Source: Dinochytrium kinnereticum
Taxonomy: Eukaryota; Chytridiomycota; Chytridiomycetes; Chytridiales; Chytridiaceae
Assembly (NCBI GenBank): GCA_027604005.1
Contig: JADGJT010000318.1
Span: 1 to 27,218, forward strand
Reading direction: 5' to 3'
DNA: 27,218 nucleotides
Shown in pieces: positions 10,454 through 21,109 of this stretch. The notes below the pieces were generated by a model. The model was not told where the DNA came from and made no database searches. It saw nothing but the letters and a program-made list of their open reading frames with translations. Positions within the stretch are counted from its first letter, which is position 1. The number at the start of each line of letters is the position of its first letter. A program made the position numbers and the translations under genes.

Positions 10454-12754
10454 ATGAAGTCTCGCCTGATCCTCAATCTCCGGAATTCCGCGCGTTCAAA
10501 TCAAATCTCTCGCATAAATATGTCGACAGCACCCAAGAAGTCGTCTCCGCTAAGCGCTTCGGATCGGCCTCATCAGGTTTGGGACTCTCCCGTGTTTGGT
10601 CTTCGTAGCTTTGTTGGGGGTGGTTGGAGGTTCAAGGGGGGGAAATGGCAGTATGAGGGCGACCTGTTCCCCTTTGAGATTGTTTCCGTGAGTTCATTCC
10701 TTCACATTGCTCTCCTTGCTGCTTGCTGCAGGAAGCGGAATACATGTCTTGAGCAGGTCGCTTGACTGTCGACTAGAGCACTGTGTTCGGAGTTTGAAGA
10801 GGGATGGGTCCCCTCGAAGAGCGACTGAGTGGAGTTGTTTATCGAATGACGCTCGATTATTCCTCCACACATTTCCGTGGTGGCTAACCTCTATCGGGTT
10901 TTATCTTCACTCTCTATCCAGCCTATTTCCACTTCGACCACAGGCGGGACGGCCACACCGGTGGCTACCTACGTGACAGCTCCTGAGAAAACAAGCCCAG
11001 GTGCCCATGCTAGAGAAACGGGGGAAGGAACAGCACAGCACATCAAAAGTGCCGCGTCTGGAGCCAGCCAGAAGGGCCAGGAGGGTGTGCAAAAAGCTAA
11101 GGAGGCTGCTGCGGGTGCGTACGAGAAGGCTAAAGAGATGGCGTCTGGTCAGAAAATGCAAGAGGGTATGCAGAGCGCGAAGGAAGGCGCTTCGGAGGGT
11201 TATCAGAAGGGAAAGGAGATGGCTTCAGGGGCGGGTCAGCGTATGCAGGAAGGAGTGGGGAAGGCCCAGGAGACCGCATCGTCAGCTTACGACGCGGCCA
11301 AAGAGATGGCGTCTGGTGCCGGTCAACGGATGCAGGAGGGGGCGGGGAAGGCTGAGAAGACCGCGTCAGCAGCCTATGATAGGTCCAAGGAGCTGGCGTC
11401 GGAGACTGGCCAACGCATGCAGGAGGGGGCTGGAAAGGCGCAAGAGGCCGCAGCGTCAACCTACGATAAGACGAAGGAGAATATCTCTGCTGCTGGCCAG
11501 ACGTTACAGTCAGAGTACGAGAAGGCGGGGGAAATGGCTGGTGAGGCCCTCAAGCGCGCTCAAGAGACTGCCGCAGCGGCTTACCAGAAGGCCAAGGAGA
11601 TGACGTTCGGTGCTGGGCATAAGATGCAGGAAGGGTACGAGAAGGGGAGGGAGACCGGCGAGGCTATGGCCCAACGCGCTCAAGAGATTGGGTCGGCGAC
11701 TTATGATAGGGCAAAAGAGATGGCTTCAAGTGCTGGAGAGAGCATGCAATCAGGATATCAGAAAACGAGTGAGACTGCCTCTGATGCTGCCAAGCATGCT
11801 CAAGAGGCTGCTGGGTCGACTTACGAGAAGGCGAAAGACGTGGCTTCTGATACAGGTGGGAAGATGCAGTCCGGGGCTTCGAAAGCGCAGCAAGAGGCGG
11901 GTCGGCTCTCGCAGCAGGTGTCGGAGGGTGCATCCCAAGCCGCTAGCCAAGCTCAACATGTGGGAGGAAGCGTTTACGAGAAGGCTTTGGGAGCTGCGGA
12001 ATCGACTCGCGAGGCCATCGGACACGGCGTGGAAAGGGCCTATGAAGGGGTGACTGGATTGGCACAACAAGCTGTGGAGGGGACGAAAGGAGCTGTCAGG
12101 GGCGTGTATGAGACAGTGGGTGGGATTGCCGGGACTGTTGGGCATCAGGCATCTGAAGCTGGGAAAGGAGCTGCTGATGTTGCCAGTGGGTCCGCGCACA
12201 GGATAAGGGAGGGGGCGGGGAAGGCTGCAGAAGTTGGTCAAGATGTTACAGGGAAGGCTGCCTCAAGCTTGAGGGAGACGACGCGGGACGTGTACGAGGC
12301 CGCTGCAGGAGTTTCCAAGGCTGCCACTCATAACCTCCAGGAAGGGACGAAGAGCGCGGTTGAAGAGGCCCAGGACCTAGGCCATACTGGAGTTGGAATG
12401 GCGAAGGGAGTTTATGAACGCGTCGCCCACACGCTTGAGGATGCTAGCCACGCGTTGTCCGAGACTGCCTCGACACTAGCGGAGCGCGCTAAGGAAGTCG
12501 TTGGGCTTGGTGGGAAGCATCCGCCAGAGAGTGCCGGCGTTGGAAAGCATGAAACTGTTCCTCCCCTTCCAGAGAAGGTGACAAGTACAGGAACAATAGG
12601 TGGAGCCGCAGCGCCTCCCATGACACCCCGGGATAAGGCTGGCTTTGGTGAAGGTGTTGGGGAGGGTCCTGAAGGAAAGAAGGGGCACTTCGGGCAGCAT
12701 GACCCTCTTCCCCGGCTCTCGACTGCTGGAACTCCCGAGAAGGGGAAGATGTGA
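10454..12754 (+). CDS. LEA-like amphipathic 11-mer repeat protein (688 aa)
   Basis: Exons 10454-10687 and 10922-12754. The protein is almost wholly a repetitive Ala/Lys/Glu/Gly/Gln-rich sequence without proline. Its core element is YDxAKEMASGAGQRMQEG followed by KAQETA. This is the pattern of group 3 LEA (LEA_4) proteins, which are disordered in water and fold into amphipathic helices on drying or against membranes. A role in desiccation or membrane protection is inference. The N-terminus (MKSRLILNLRNSARSNQISR) is Arg/Ser-rich with no acidic residue for 35 positions, as in mitochondrial presequences. Starting instead at the ATG at 10520 (MSTAPKKSS) would remove it. Residues about 40-75 (WDSPVFGLRSFVGGGW) form a separate aromatic/glycine segment. 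The C-terminus is Gly/Pro-rich (KAGFGEGVGEG). The 234-nt intron is longer than its neighbours and could hide a small exon. Confidence 0.78.
11120..11902 (+). repeat. degenerate tandem repeats encoding 29- and 40-residue LEA units
   Basis: Each unit begins with Tyr (Y-x-x-A/G-K-E). Unit lengths in order are 27, 29, 29, 29, 40, 40 and 40 residues, then a partial eighth unit from 11822. The long units equal a 29-residue unit plus exactly 11 residues. DNA identity between units is moderate, so this is an old coding repeat rather than a recent satellite expansion. Confidence 0.75.
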
Positions 12755-13010
12755 AGCACGTGTTTTTGTTTTTTAGTTGATGCCTATGCTTTCTTGCTGT
12801 TGATTGATTAGTGTATATTATATTGCCATGTGAAATAAAAACGCTGTCTGGGAGATTTAAATCGCTTGATTCATTGCTGCTTCGTGCAGGCTTCTTACGG
12901 ACATTCATAACCACACAGTCTGCGCTTTGCACAGTTCAAAAGGCAAGGTTCAATCGAGGGCTAACCCATGAAGAGGTTGTCTCGAAAATTTCTGAGGTGG
13001 TGAAAGCCGC

Positions 13011-16000
13011 ATGTTCTCGTCAGGATCGGTCTTTGACGAGGATCTGCTGAAGAGCCTCGAGGAGAAAGTCAGCAAGGAGCATGCGTTGTATCTACGGAGG
13101 CGCTTGAGGGAAGATGTCGACGACAGTTACAAGCGAGTGGTTCGTAAAAAAATCACATTTGCATCAAGCTTGTATTTGATGGTCGTTCATGGCCGATACT
13201 GACTGCGTTCATCCAGGCAGCGTATTTGCGAGTGCTACCTTCACCAAACGCACCAGAGGAGATTCAGATAGCAGTTAAAACTGGCATCAATGTTGTTGGC
13301 AGAGCCGGTGGTCGTCTGCAAGGGATAGCTTTGGATGTGGTCGGCGTGAGTAGCATTCACGGCATTATTGGTAAGAACTTCTGCATTCTTACACAGCGGT
13401 GCTTGCATAAATCTTATGGTGGCTTAACTTTCATCGCAGAGGTGTCGGACGACGGGCTCGAACATTTCGTTGAAGATCTTCAGTCGACAAATGGTATGAC
13501 GATCGGCCCCAAAGGCTACAAACTACATCCCAATAAGCTGTACGAGTTGGCTCATAATAAGCTCGTTGCTTTTGGACCGGCCAGCTGTATTTACGAAAGG
13601 GTGAATCCTGGGAAAGGCCTTGGAGAGTATAGCGATGATGAAATTCAGGACGAAGTAAGCGAATGAGAAGTTAAAAAAGATACTAAGCTGACACAAAACA
13701 AATAGGCAATTTCAAGCACCATGACATCGAATCCATTTTCAGAGGGATCGTCGCAGATAGCTCGACCCACACGATCGAGCACTCGGACTAGAAGAATTGA
13801 GGATTCCGAGTCCGACACCGATATTGAGGAAGTAGAGAATGCACCGTTGAATATACCTGGTCTTCCTGAAAATGTCTTGACGGCTGGAGGAGTAGGGAGA
13901 CGAAAAGCCGCATCATCTGGTCCCATAATCTTATCGGACGAGACGAGCCCGATTGCCCAGGAGAAAAGGCCGTCACCGACTCCAAAATACAGCCACAAAA
14001 TAATAAACACCAACGATGACGACGACGACGACGATGACCTAATCGCACCTTCCGATCTTTTTGCCCTGCCGACACACGTCGGAATCCCGTGTGGAGGATT
14101 AAAAAATTCGAATCTTCCCTCCTCGCCACCAAAGTCTTCTCTGGATAGAATAATCCCTCCCACCCAGATTTTGTCGTCAGGTTCCAACACTCAGGCGTCA
14201 GGTATTCCCTCTACCCTAATGGTTCCACGCTCCTTTGATGATGTGTCGAATGGGCCCTTTATTTTTGACGATGGTGATGATGGCAATGATATTATGGGTC
14301 CTGAAAATTCGCGGGAAGTTATACCCACGCAGCGTGTAGATTGGGGCTCAGATGATGCAAATAAGTCTGCTTCAATCGAGCCGACCCAAATTCTTAATAC
14401 TCAGTCTCAATCGCTAGAAAGAGTTAATGACGCTCAACAGAAGGTTAATAGCTTTCGTTCATTCAGACAATCCTTACCAGTATTTTTTTCACCTTTAGCT
14501 CGGCTCTTTTGAAGGCACCCTTCTGGATAACACGTCAATGCCAATCGCAGAACGTACTGCAGTTTCTCCAACTATGCGTTTAGAATCTCCATCACGAATA
14601 AGCCCTACTCAAATCGCACACTCTGACGATGATAGAACAGAAAGAGGGTCATCTACCTCCCCGCGAGATGGCGTGAGGATATCAAGTCCAACTCATATAA
14701 TTCTGGCGCCGAATGAGGATATCAGTCTAGCCAAGGCTTCACCCAATCGCCCGGGTTTGGGCGACGAGTCGAATATGGTTGAGCATGTAGATACTGGTTT
14801 ACAACAGGTCTCCTCAGTGGGAACTCTCGGGGTAGAACCAACTCAAGTCGTTATGTCACCCGAACGAGAACCTCCCGAGGCAACGGGGTTAGACAGAATT
14901 GGGTCAGGCCGAGAGATTAGTCCGACCCAACTGATACCACCTGAGAAAGGGAGCGTAGATCCAACTCATATCTCTGTATCGCGAGACACAGTGATCTCGA
15001 ATATGCAAACCGAACGAATTGAGTCAATTGACCCTACACTTTTGGAATCCTCACCGGCGTTTAGTAGTGGAGTCGAAGGTGCTGGTGTGGCGCCTACTGT
15101 AATTGTATCGCCGGATCGACCGAAATCGTCTGGAAGCCTGACTCAGTCATTAACTCAGAGTGCGAAGGAAAGTTCATTGTCGACTCCTCTGGGAGCAGTA
15201 GGAGATGCGCAAGCACTTGCTGAGCCAGATCACTCCGAGAGCTATGTGGCTATCCCAAAGGTAGCAGAAGAATCTGCTGATCGTGGTAGTGCGGAGGCGC
15301 CTGCGAATCTGTTTACTCGGATGGATGAACCACCGACCGACCCTAATGATCCATTCTGGGCAGGCGAGACCCTTCCTGCTGAAGACCTTTTGGGTGCCGA
15401 AGAGGACGACGGGGACGTTACTGAGGCAGAGGAAGCTATCGATAACCCGTCTTCGGATGTAAGAGCCATAACTCCAAACATTGAACGAGGGGCCGAGGGG
15501 CCGGATCAAACAGCGGGCCTCCCGGTATCTTCTCCATCAAAATCCAAGAAAACCGTCACTTTTGGTACCCCAACCCTTAAAAGCTTTCAGCAACTCTCTA
15601 TGTTAGAATCTGATGGTGAAGTCAGCCCTCAGGTCCTAGGTCATTTTGAGTCTTCCAGCACAAATGACAGCCGGGCTTCGACAGTTGAACCAGCGAAGCC
15701 TGTGCAAGACTCACTATCTCCTGTGCTACGCCCGCGCAAGACGCCGAGAAAGATCGTGCTAGAAGATTCTGATTCTGAGCCTGACATTGCTTTCAATGAT
15801 ATGTTCGCAGCGGGGAAGGATAGTGAAAGCTCTGGCATCGAAACTGCAGAGGCGGCGAAAAAAGTTGACACTATTAAGGGAAAAGAGGCGACGGAGGAAG
15901 GGGAAGATTTCACGGAGAAAGGGAAGCTGGCTTCGCTTGATTTGGAACGAAAAGGTGCTGATAGGCTGGATCTTGATGAAAAGAAGGAGGATATTAAAAA

Positions 16001-18496
16001 ATCAGACATGAAACTTTCTGAGAGTGCAATATCTTCGGGAAAAGACACTGAGGAACCACTGTTCCCTGGCCAAGTACCTTCACATAAGACTCCGAAGACC
16101 ACGTACGCAAGGTATTCCGTTACAGTGTTTCTTCAGATTGTATATCTTTTGCTGCCTTCTATTATCTTTGCATAGCTTATGTTCAACGATTGCCTTTTTG
16201 AAAAACTAGACGTCGGACCTTACCATCTTCGTCGGACAATACCAACGCGACCACCCCAATGCAAGAACCACTTGCCGAACCATCCATATCTGCCGACCTA
16301 AAAACTCCCTCATCTCGCCGAATCGTACGAGGGCGGCGCCCCGGACCGTCTCATTCCGAAGAGACTCCTAACGCTGCTCTGCCCTTATCTACCGTTGAAT
16401 CATCTCAGCTCGAAGTCGTGAATTCGACTCCAGGCTCCTTTGCGGTAGTTGGCCAAAATTCTGTCGCCGCAACCCCTAATGTTTTGGTTGCCGGAACGCC
16501 TGATGAGCCTCACTCTAGAGGGAAGAAGAGGCTTGGAGCCGGGGGAAGGAGAGGTCGGAGATCTTCTGGGGTGACGTCGACGGCGCCGTCTGAGGTTGAG
16601 TCAGTTATTCCAGATTCTCTTATATGTGATGGGGCTACGGTAGCGGAAGTGACTCCCGACTCGACGCAGCTTTCAAAAGCCGATGCCGTCGCCAGTACGT
16701 TACTTGAAAGTAAGAAAGAACCCACAGATGAAAGGTCAGAGGAAATGGTGGAGCTTAGGCCTTCGACCGGTACAGAAACAATGCCGACCACACCTGAAGA
16801 GACTCAACTTACAGGCATGAAGAGGCGGGGACGTCTTTTAAATACCTCAGCAACGGATCCAGAGTTAGATGTAGCTTCTAAGCCGACTGAATTTCACGGC
16901 GGAAAGACTCCGAGAGGGCGAGGTGCAAGGGCTAAATCGGCTGGTCCAAAAAAGGTCCTCCGGAAGCGTGGGAAGGATGAGATGGAAGGAGTAGAAGAGG
17001 ATAATGCCAGTGCGCCCCCAGCACCAGCAGCAGCGCCAATACCGTTCGAAAAAGTCGAGGCACCAAGGAAACGGCAGCGACCATCACGGTATTCGTCGTC
17101 TAGTATCTTAGAAGATTCATCAAGCCCTCTCACAGAGTTCAGTGATGACGGAGGAGGGTCAAGCGAGACTGACTTGCAAGCAAACTCAAAGTCTTCGACA
17201 GCTGTCACGACCCCTGCGCCAGTCTCTGCTCAACCTTCTGTTATAGACGCCGAAGGTTCTACCGCTGTTAATACAAATGCATCGCAGGAGACGACAAACA
17301 CTCAGTCGACTGCAGGGTCTGAGAGAATATCGCCAGATGATTTGTGGGATATCGGAAAGGCTGATCTCGTGCGAGGAAGCAAGCGTACAAAGAAAGGAAG
17401 GGCATCGACTGCGAAGGGTAAGAAGAGAACGGTGTCGATGGTGGACGAGGAGGACGAAGAAGGAGTGAGCACACCTGTGAAGAGGTGAGTTACCTTGGTT
17501 TTATATTAGTTTTCGAAAAATATGTACATATTCATTGTCCGTTTATCGTAGCGCAAAGCGAACGCACCACGCGACGAAAGAGAATACTCCCAATATCTCC
17601 CCTGGAAGGTTCCTAGGCCAGCAAAAGGAGTTTAAGATTACCTTTACCGGAAAGGATCTGAGTAGCTGGGTGGAGGTAAGGACGTCCTCTCTTCCGTGCG
17701 TTAGTTCGATATAATTAGACATGATGGTTTGCTAAAATAGATCTAAACGCAGACTATCGAAGATCTGGGCGGGGTAAAGGTGGATAGCTGGTCAGAGTGC
17801 ACCCATCTTGTCACTGATAAGATTCGTCGGACAGTGAAGTTTTTGGCGGCGCTTTCTACTGGAAAATACATATTGAATGAAAAGTGGCTTCAACAGAGCC
17901 AGAAGGAAAGACGGTTCGTGGGTGAGTCTGGAGTTTCCTCTTTTCATACCCTTAGTTCTGCCTTTGTTTTTATCATGATATCTTCTAACTATTTATAATT
18001 CAGCCGAAAACAAGTACACAGTCAAGGATAAGAATATGGAGGAGCAGTTTGGCTTCTCGTTAGTCGAATCCCTTAAGCTAGCGCGAGATCCTTCTAGACA
18101 GTCGGTGTTTGCAAATGTCCATGTTTACGCCACACCAAACGTCAAACCACCGCCTGATGAATTGGAAGAGATGTTACGTGCCGCAGGTGGCAAGGTAAGC
18201 ATTTTTTAGTTCCTTAAGACCATGGAGCTTTTCCTGACTTCTTATGATTTTATCAGCTTCTCGCATCTCTTCCTCCGACCCTACCGAAAGACCCTAAAGA
18301 TTGCGTCGTTATTGGTTGCGTTGAAGATTTAGAAGAGTGTCAAAGGCTTAAAGCAGCTGGCTGGCCTATCCAGTCAAAAGAGTTTGTATTGACGGGAATA
18401 TTGAGACAGACTTTGGACTTTACGTCACATCTTCTGGATCTTCATGATGAGAAGGCCGCTGTCACTACACCTGCCACGTCTAGGAAGAGGAAGTAG
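13011..18496 (+). CDS. MDC1-like DNA-damage checkpoint mediator (FHA, TQ repeats, tandem BRCT)
   Basis: Nuclear scaffold expected to bind phosphorylated H2A(X) at DNA breaks and recruit repair factors. Exons 13011-13143, 13221-13370, 13440-13654, 13706-14443, 14499-16111, 16210-17484, 17552-17675, 17753-17921, 18004-18194 and 18257-18496 give 1615 aa. Residues 46-150 are an FHA domain: G71-R72, S88/S89-x-H91, and N112-G113 in STNG. An SDTD motif (202-205) and a Pro-Thr array (319-612) follow. A long disordered acidic/basic middle (to about 1370) has basic patches such as KTPRGRGARAKS. Residues 1400-1615 are tandem BRCT domains very close to vertebrate MDC1 (HLVTDKIRRTVKFL, FGFSL, PPPDELEEM, FVLTGILRQ). 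T1407, R1442 and K1445 have the spacing of human T1898, R1933 and K1936, which bind gamma-H2AX phosphate. The start is the weakest point: ATG 13011 is well placed but the N-terminus is not conserved. The third-exon intron (13371-13439) is 69 nt and stop-free. Fission yeast Mdb1 is the known fungal relative. Confidence 0.88.
13811..13822 (+). other. SDTD motif (CK2/NBS1-docking type) in the MDC1-like protein
   Basis: Residues 202-205 lie in the context EDSESDTDIEE. Vertebrate MDC1 carries several SDTD motifs followed by acidic residues. CK2 phosphorylates them on Ser and Thr, and they then dock the NBS1 FHA/BRCT module. This protein has one exact copy, with acidic residues on both sides. Confidence 0.6.
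14159..15107 (+). repeat. ten-copy Pro-Thr-Gln/His motif array in the MDC1-like protein
   Basis: Pro-Thr followed by Gln (or a substitute) and usually hydrophobic residues recurs at T319, T374, T393, T449, T477, T527, T555, T568, T592 and T612. Six copies are PTQ (IL, RV, IL, IA, VV, LI following), two are PTH, and two have Leu or Val in place of Gln. Copies are 13 to 56 residues apart, separated by acidic/Ser-rich sequence. TQ is the core target of ATM/ATR kinases, and a hydrophobic residue at +3 is reminiscent of the TQxF sites in vertebrate MDC1 that bind the RNF8 FHA domain. Confidence 0.75.
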
Positions 18497-18782
18497 CTGT
18501 TGAAAGGAATTAACTGGTTGTTTTTGTATTTATTGGGGGATGTGATGATTGGATTTTGGGAAGCTTTGCACGTCCTAATCTCGTGTTTTATTTAAAAGAA
18601 CAATTATGCATGATAGAGTTTATCAAATGCGATTTGCGGAAATGTGTTATCTCGATCATTATATCAAAAATGATTATTCTTATTCTGGTGAATATGATAT
18701 CGTCTACAGATAGCATGATGGTATATAGTTTTCCATACAGCGCAGCAGTTATATGTACATTTACGGGAGAGAGAATGCGAGA

Positions 18783-19803
18783 TCAAGCAACGAAAAAGCC
18801 TGCAACCCAATATTGCGGGGGTTGAACTTGCAAATCAATCCAGCATATTCCCTCCTTCAGCAATGAATCCTAATAAATAATTAGAAAATGACATAGTTCC
18901 TAATAATATCAAACCAAGGCATTCGTTGCTCGTCCCTCTTCCCAGCCTTGTGATTCTACCAGCTCTGTGGCTGTGGTATACCCTTTTGTCTAAAAATGGT
19001 ATTTAAGTATTAAAAAAAATAAAGAAAGAATTATACTTGAGCAATGGAGAGCACCAGAGAAAAATCGGCGTTAAGCTCTCGAGGAACAGATTGAACCATT
19101 TTCCTACTCCCTATCGTTACCAATTCAAATCCACTTCCCAAAGGCTTCAAGTTTTTGATGCTTCGAACAATATCATCTCTTTGAAGGAATAAGATGAAAT
19201 GGCTGAAGAGTCAACAAGCAGAAAACATACTCGCTGATTGCCTGAGCATTCTTTCCCCGCATGCGCTCCACATTCTGTTTCACTTCAATAATATCCATCA
19301 GCCCCCCATTTCTCTCCCGAGTGGCGAGGCAGATTTCAATGATCTGAACACCAAGCTCATAGTAAAAGTCTCCAACTCCAAGCAATTCCGACCAGAATCC
19401 TTTGTTCGCTATAAATACTCAATGTTAGATTCTGCCCTCCTAAAAAGGGCCGCCTCACATGCCAGTGGATCGACTCCGATACTCTGGCACATCTTCTGGA
19501 AATGGCTTCGAAAGGCCGGATCTTGTCTAATGTCCTTCTTATACTTTCTTGCGTATTCTTCCAGGTTCTCCTTGAAAGTTGTCATCTGGCTCTTCAGCTG
19601 ATGTGATGTCAGCTTCCATTCGTTCTCCACAATTTCTAGCAAAAAGCCAACCTGTTCAAGCTGCTGCGCCTGAAGCTCCGATCCAACCTTTTCAAACTGT
19701 GCCTGAAGAGTATGATTGAGTCCACGCAAGTGCATGGCAAGCCGCTGTTTACCCTCGCAGACGCATGCTGCTGGAGGCCTTGAATCCCGCGTCGTCTCGA
19801 CAT
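18783..19803 (-). CDS. SNF8: ESCRT-II subunit Snf8/Vps22
   Basis: Part of ESCRT-II, which sorts ubiquitinated membrane cargo into multivesicular endosomes. Exons (5' to 3') 19803-19753, 19702-19652, 19597-19459, 19408-19231, 19178-19037, 18989-18915 and 18869-18783 give 240 aa (human 258). It starts MSRRRGIQGLQQHASAR, like the basic N-terminal helix of the family. It continues with [68 protein letters not shown] and QSVPRELNADF, and ends in the second winged helix (EGICWIDLQVQPPQYW). Each of these matches the family position for position, which validates the splice sites, including two 51-nt first exons. The gene is convergent with the MDC1-like gene (286 bp between stops). It lies 91 bp downstream of another minus-strand gene. 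Confidence 0.94.
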
Positions 19804-19894
19804 GGTGACACAATTTGGAGACGTGGTGAGGGTGTGAGAGGTTTATTACGAGTGTTATTTTTATGAATTAACGGGAATACGATGGATGCGGAGG

Positions 19895-20982
19895 TCAAAG
19901 GATGAGGTTGAGGCAGTCGGTGTTTGATGGTTTATCATGGAGCCACTCAAGGCCGCGAAGCTCTTGCGAACGTTTGATGACCTCCTTGCTTGCAGCCTCC
20001 AAAACTGATTATGGGCACGTCAGCCATCGTTTAAAAGCACGCAAAAAATACCTTCGTTTTCGGGAACGCATTCGTGAAGCGCAGTCAATACAAAAGAGCT
20101 TTCGCATGCTTCACATCGGAGGTCGATTTCATGAACTTTCCTTCCGTCTACGGTCCGCGTTCGCACTTCACAAACTAAAGGAGGTTTAGGGTGGCAAGCG
20201 GAAGACTTCTCCCACAAACCTATCATGTCACATTTTTCCTCTGATTTCACTCTCATGGGTACGAATCGACTTGATATGGAATTCTTGAACATGTCTTTTG
20301 ATGTGATGGCTGAAGCTGGCTCCGCAGCAGTGGGGAGAAGGTCTGAAATCTCTGACTTTATCTTGGCCTCTGAATCTTCTTGCACTGAAATCTCTACAAC
20401 CTTACCAGCAGACGTTTCCTCAGCCGTAATCGGAGAGGAAGCGTACTGCCTTGGCTGCTGCTTCTCCTCCATTGGTTTTCGCGGTGTCTCCTTCACAGCC
20501 ATCAACCACGCCTTCCCCCCGCTTGTCTGCCAACCATTCTCCTTTGCCACAGACTCCCAGATGCCTCTCAGCTTAGATACTGAGACGTTGTTAATTTCTG
20601 GCTCCCTCTTCGGTGCAGGCGCAGCCCTGCTGCTGCTGTAGGTGTCGCTGGGAGTCTGCCATGATGGCCGAGGCATGTCGAAAGAGGCCTTGATCGAGTT
20701 GACAATTCCATTTCCTTGAGCTCCGACTTGCTCAAGCACATGGCACCGAACTGACCCTGAAGCCTCTCGCGCCCTTGAGCGTCGAGGGGGTTTGGCGGGA
20801 GGTGCCTGAGTCTTGCAGTGCTGATGCCAAATATCCTGAAGGTCCTTCTGGATGCGGCTTCTCTGCGTGGCCTCATCATGGACGCGATGGACTTTCATCT
20901 GGCCGTCCTGCACGGTGGATGCTGCGCAGATGTGATTCCTGAATCCATCGGCGACACCTTCAAAGCCTTTTGGCCCGATCAT
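19895..20982 (-). CDS. unrecognised protein with a Cys-rich C-terminal segment (346 aa)
   Basis: Two exons: 20982-20052 and 20004-19895. The ATG is in the context GCCATGATC. The protein is polar and mostly looks disordered in the middle (Pro/Ser/Lys-rich, e.g. KAWLMAVKETPRKPMEEK). The N-terminal 60 residues look helical (IQKDLQDIWHQHCKT). Two short Trp-Glu elements recur: SKLRGIWESVAKEN and CDMIGLWEKSS. The C-terminal 90 residues are better ordered and carry C-H-x-C, C-x-x-C and H-x-C clusters (SSACHPKPPLVC, LRCEACESSF, ALHECVPENE) that could bind a metal, then an amphipathic helix (SKEVIKRSQELRGLEWL). No membrane segment. I cannot assign a family. The tail exon is supported by frame and by clean extension of the helix. 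Confidence 0.6.
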
Positions 20983-21109
20983 GGCTGTTTGAGGGGTTTG
21001 CCCTTTGTTTATTTGGTTGACGTCAAAAGATGGAATCCAATTTCCACCGCGTCGATCCCTCCAATAAACAAAATCGACCGCCCTCAGGGTATTATTATAA
21101 TGAATGGAC

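Noticed and set aside
11001..11603. 200-codon Arg-rich open frame and several Pro/Leu-rich antisense frames over the LEA-like gene
   Set aside because: They are produced by the biased codon content of the repeat. Frames offset from KEMAS/AGQ repeats give Arg/Trp-rich or Pro/Ser-rich shadows.
11120..11902. CRISPR-like or satellite repeat array
   Set aside because: The periodicity is at the protein level with diverged DNA, there are no spacers, and the frame is open throughout.
13645..14190. 181-codon minus-strand open frame
   Set aside because: Antisense to the acidic linker of the MDC1-like protein. The plus-strand exon is supported by the SDTD and PTQ motifs and by splice phases on both sides.
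17552..18496. Assignment of the BRCT pair to PTIP, Nbs1 or Brc1
   Set aside because: The HLVTDKIRRTVKF, FGFSL and FVLTGILRQ segments and the residue spacing match MDC1 specifically; Nbs1 has its FHA and BRCT domains adjacent at the N-terminus.
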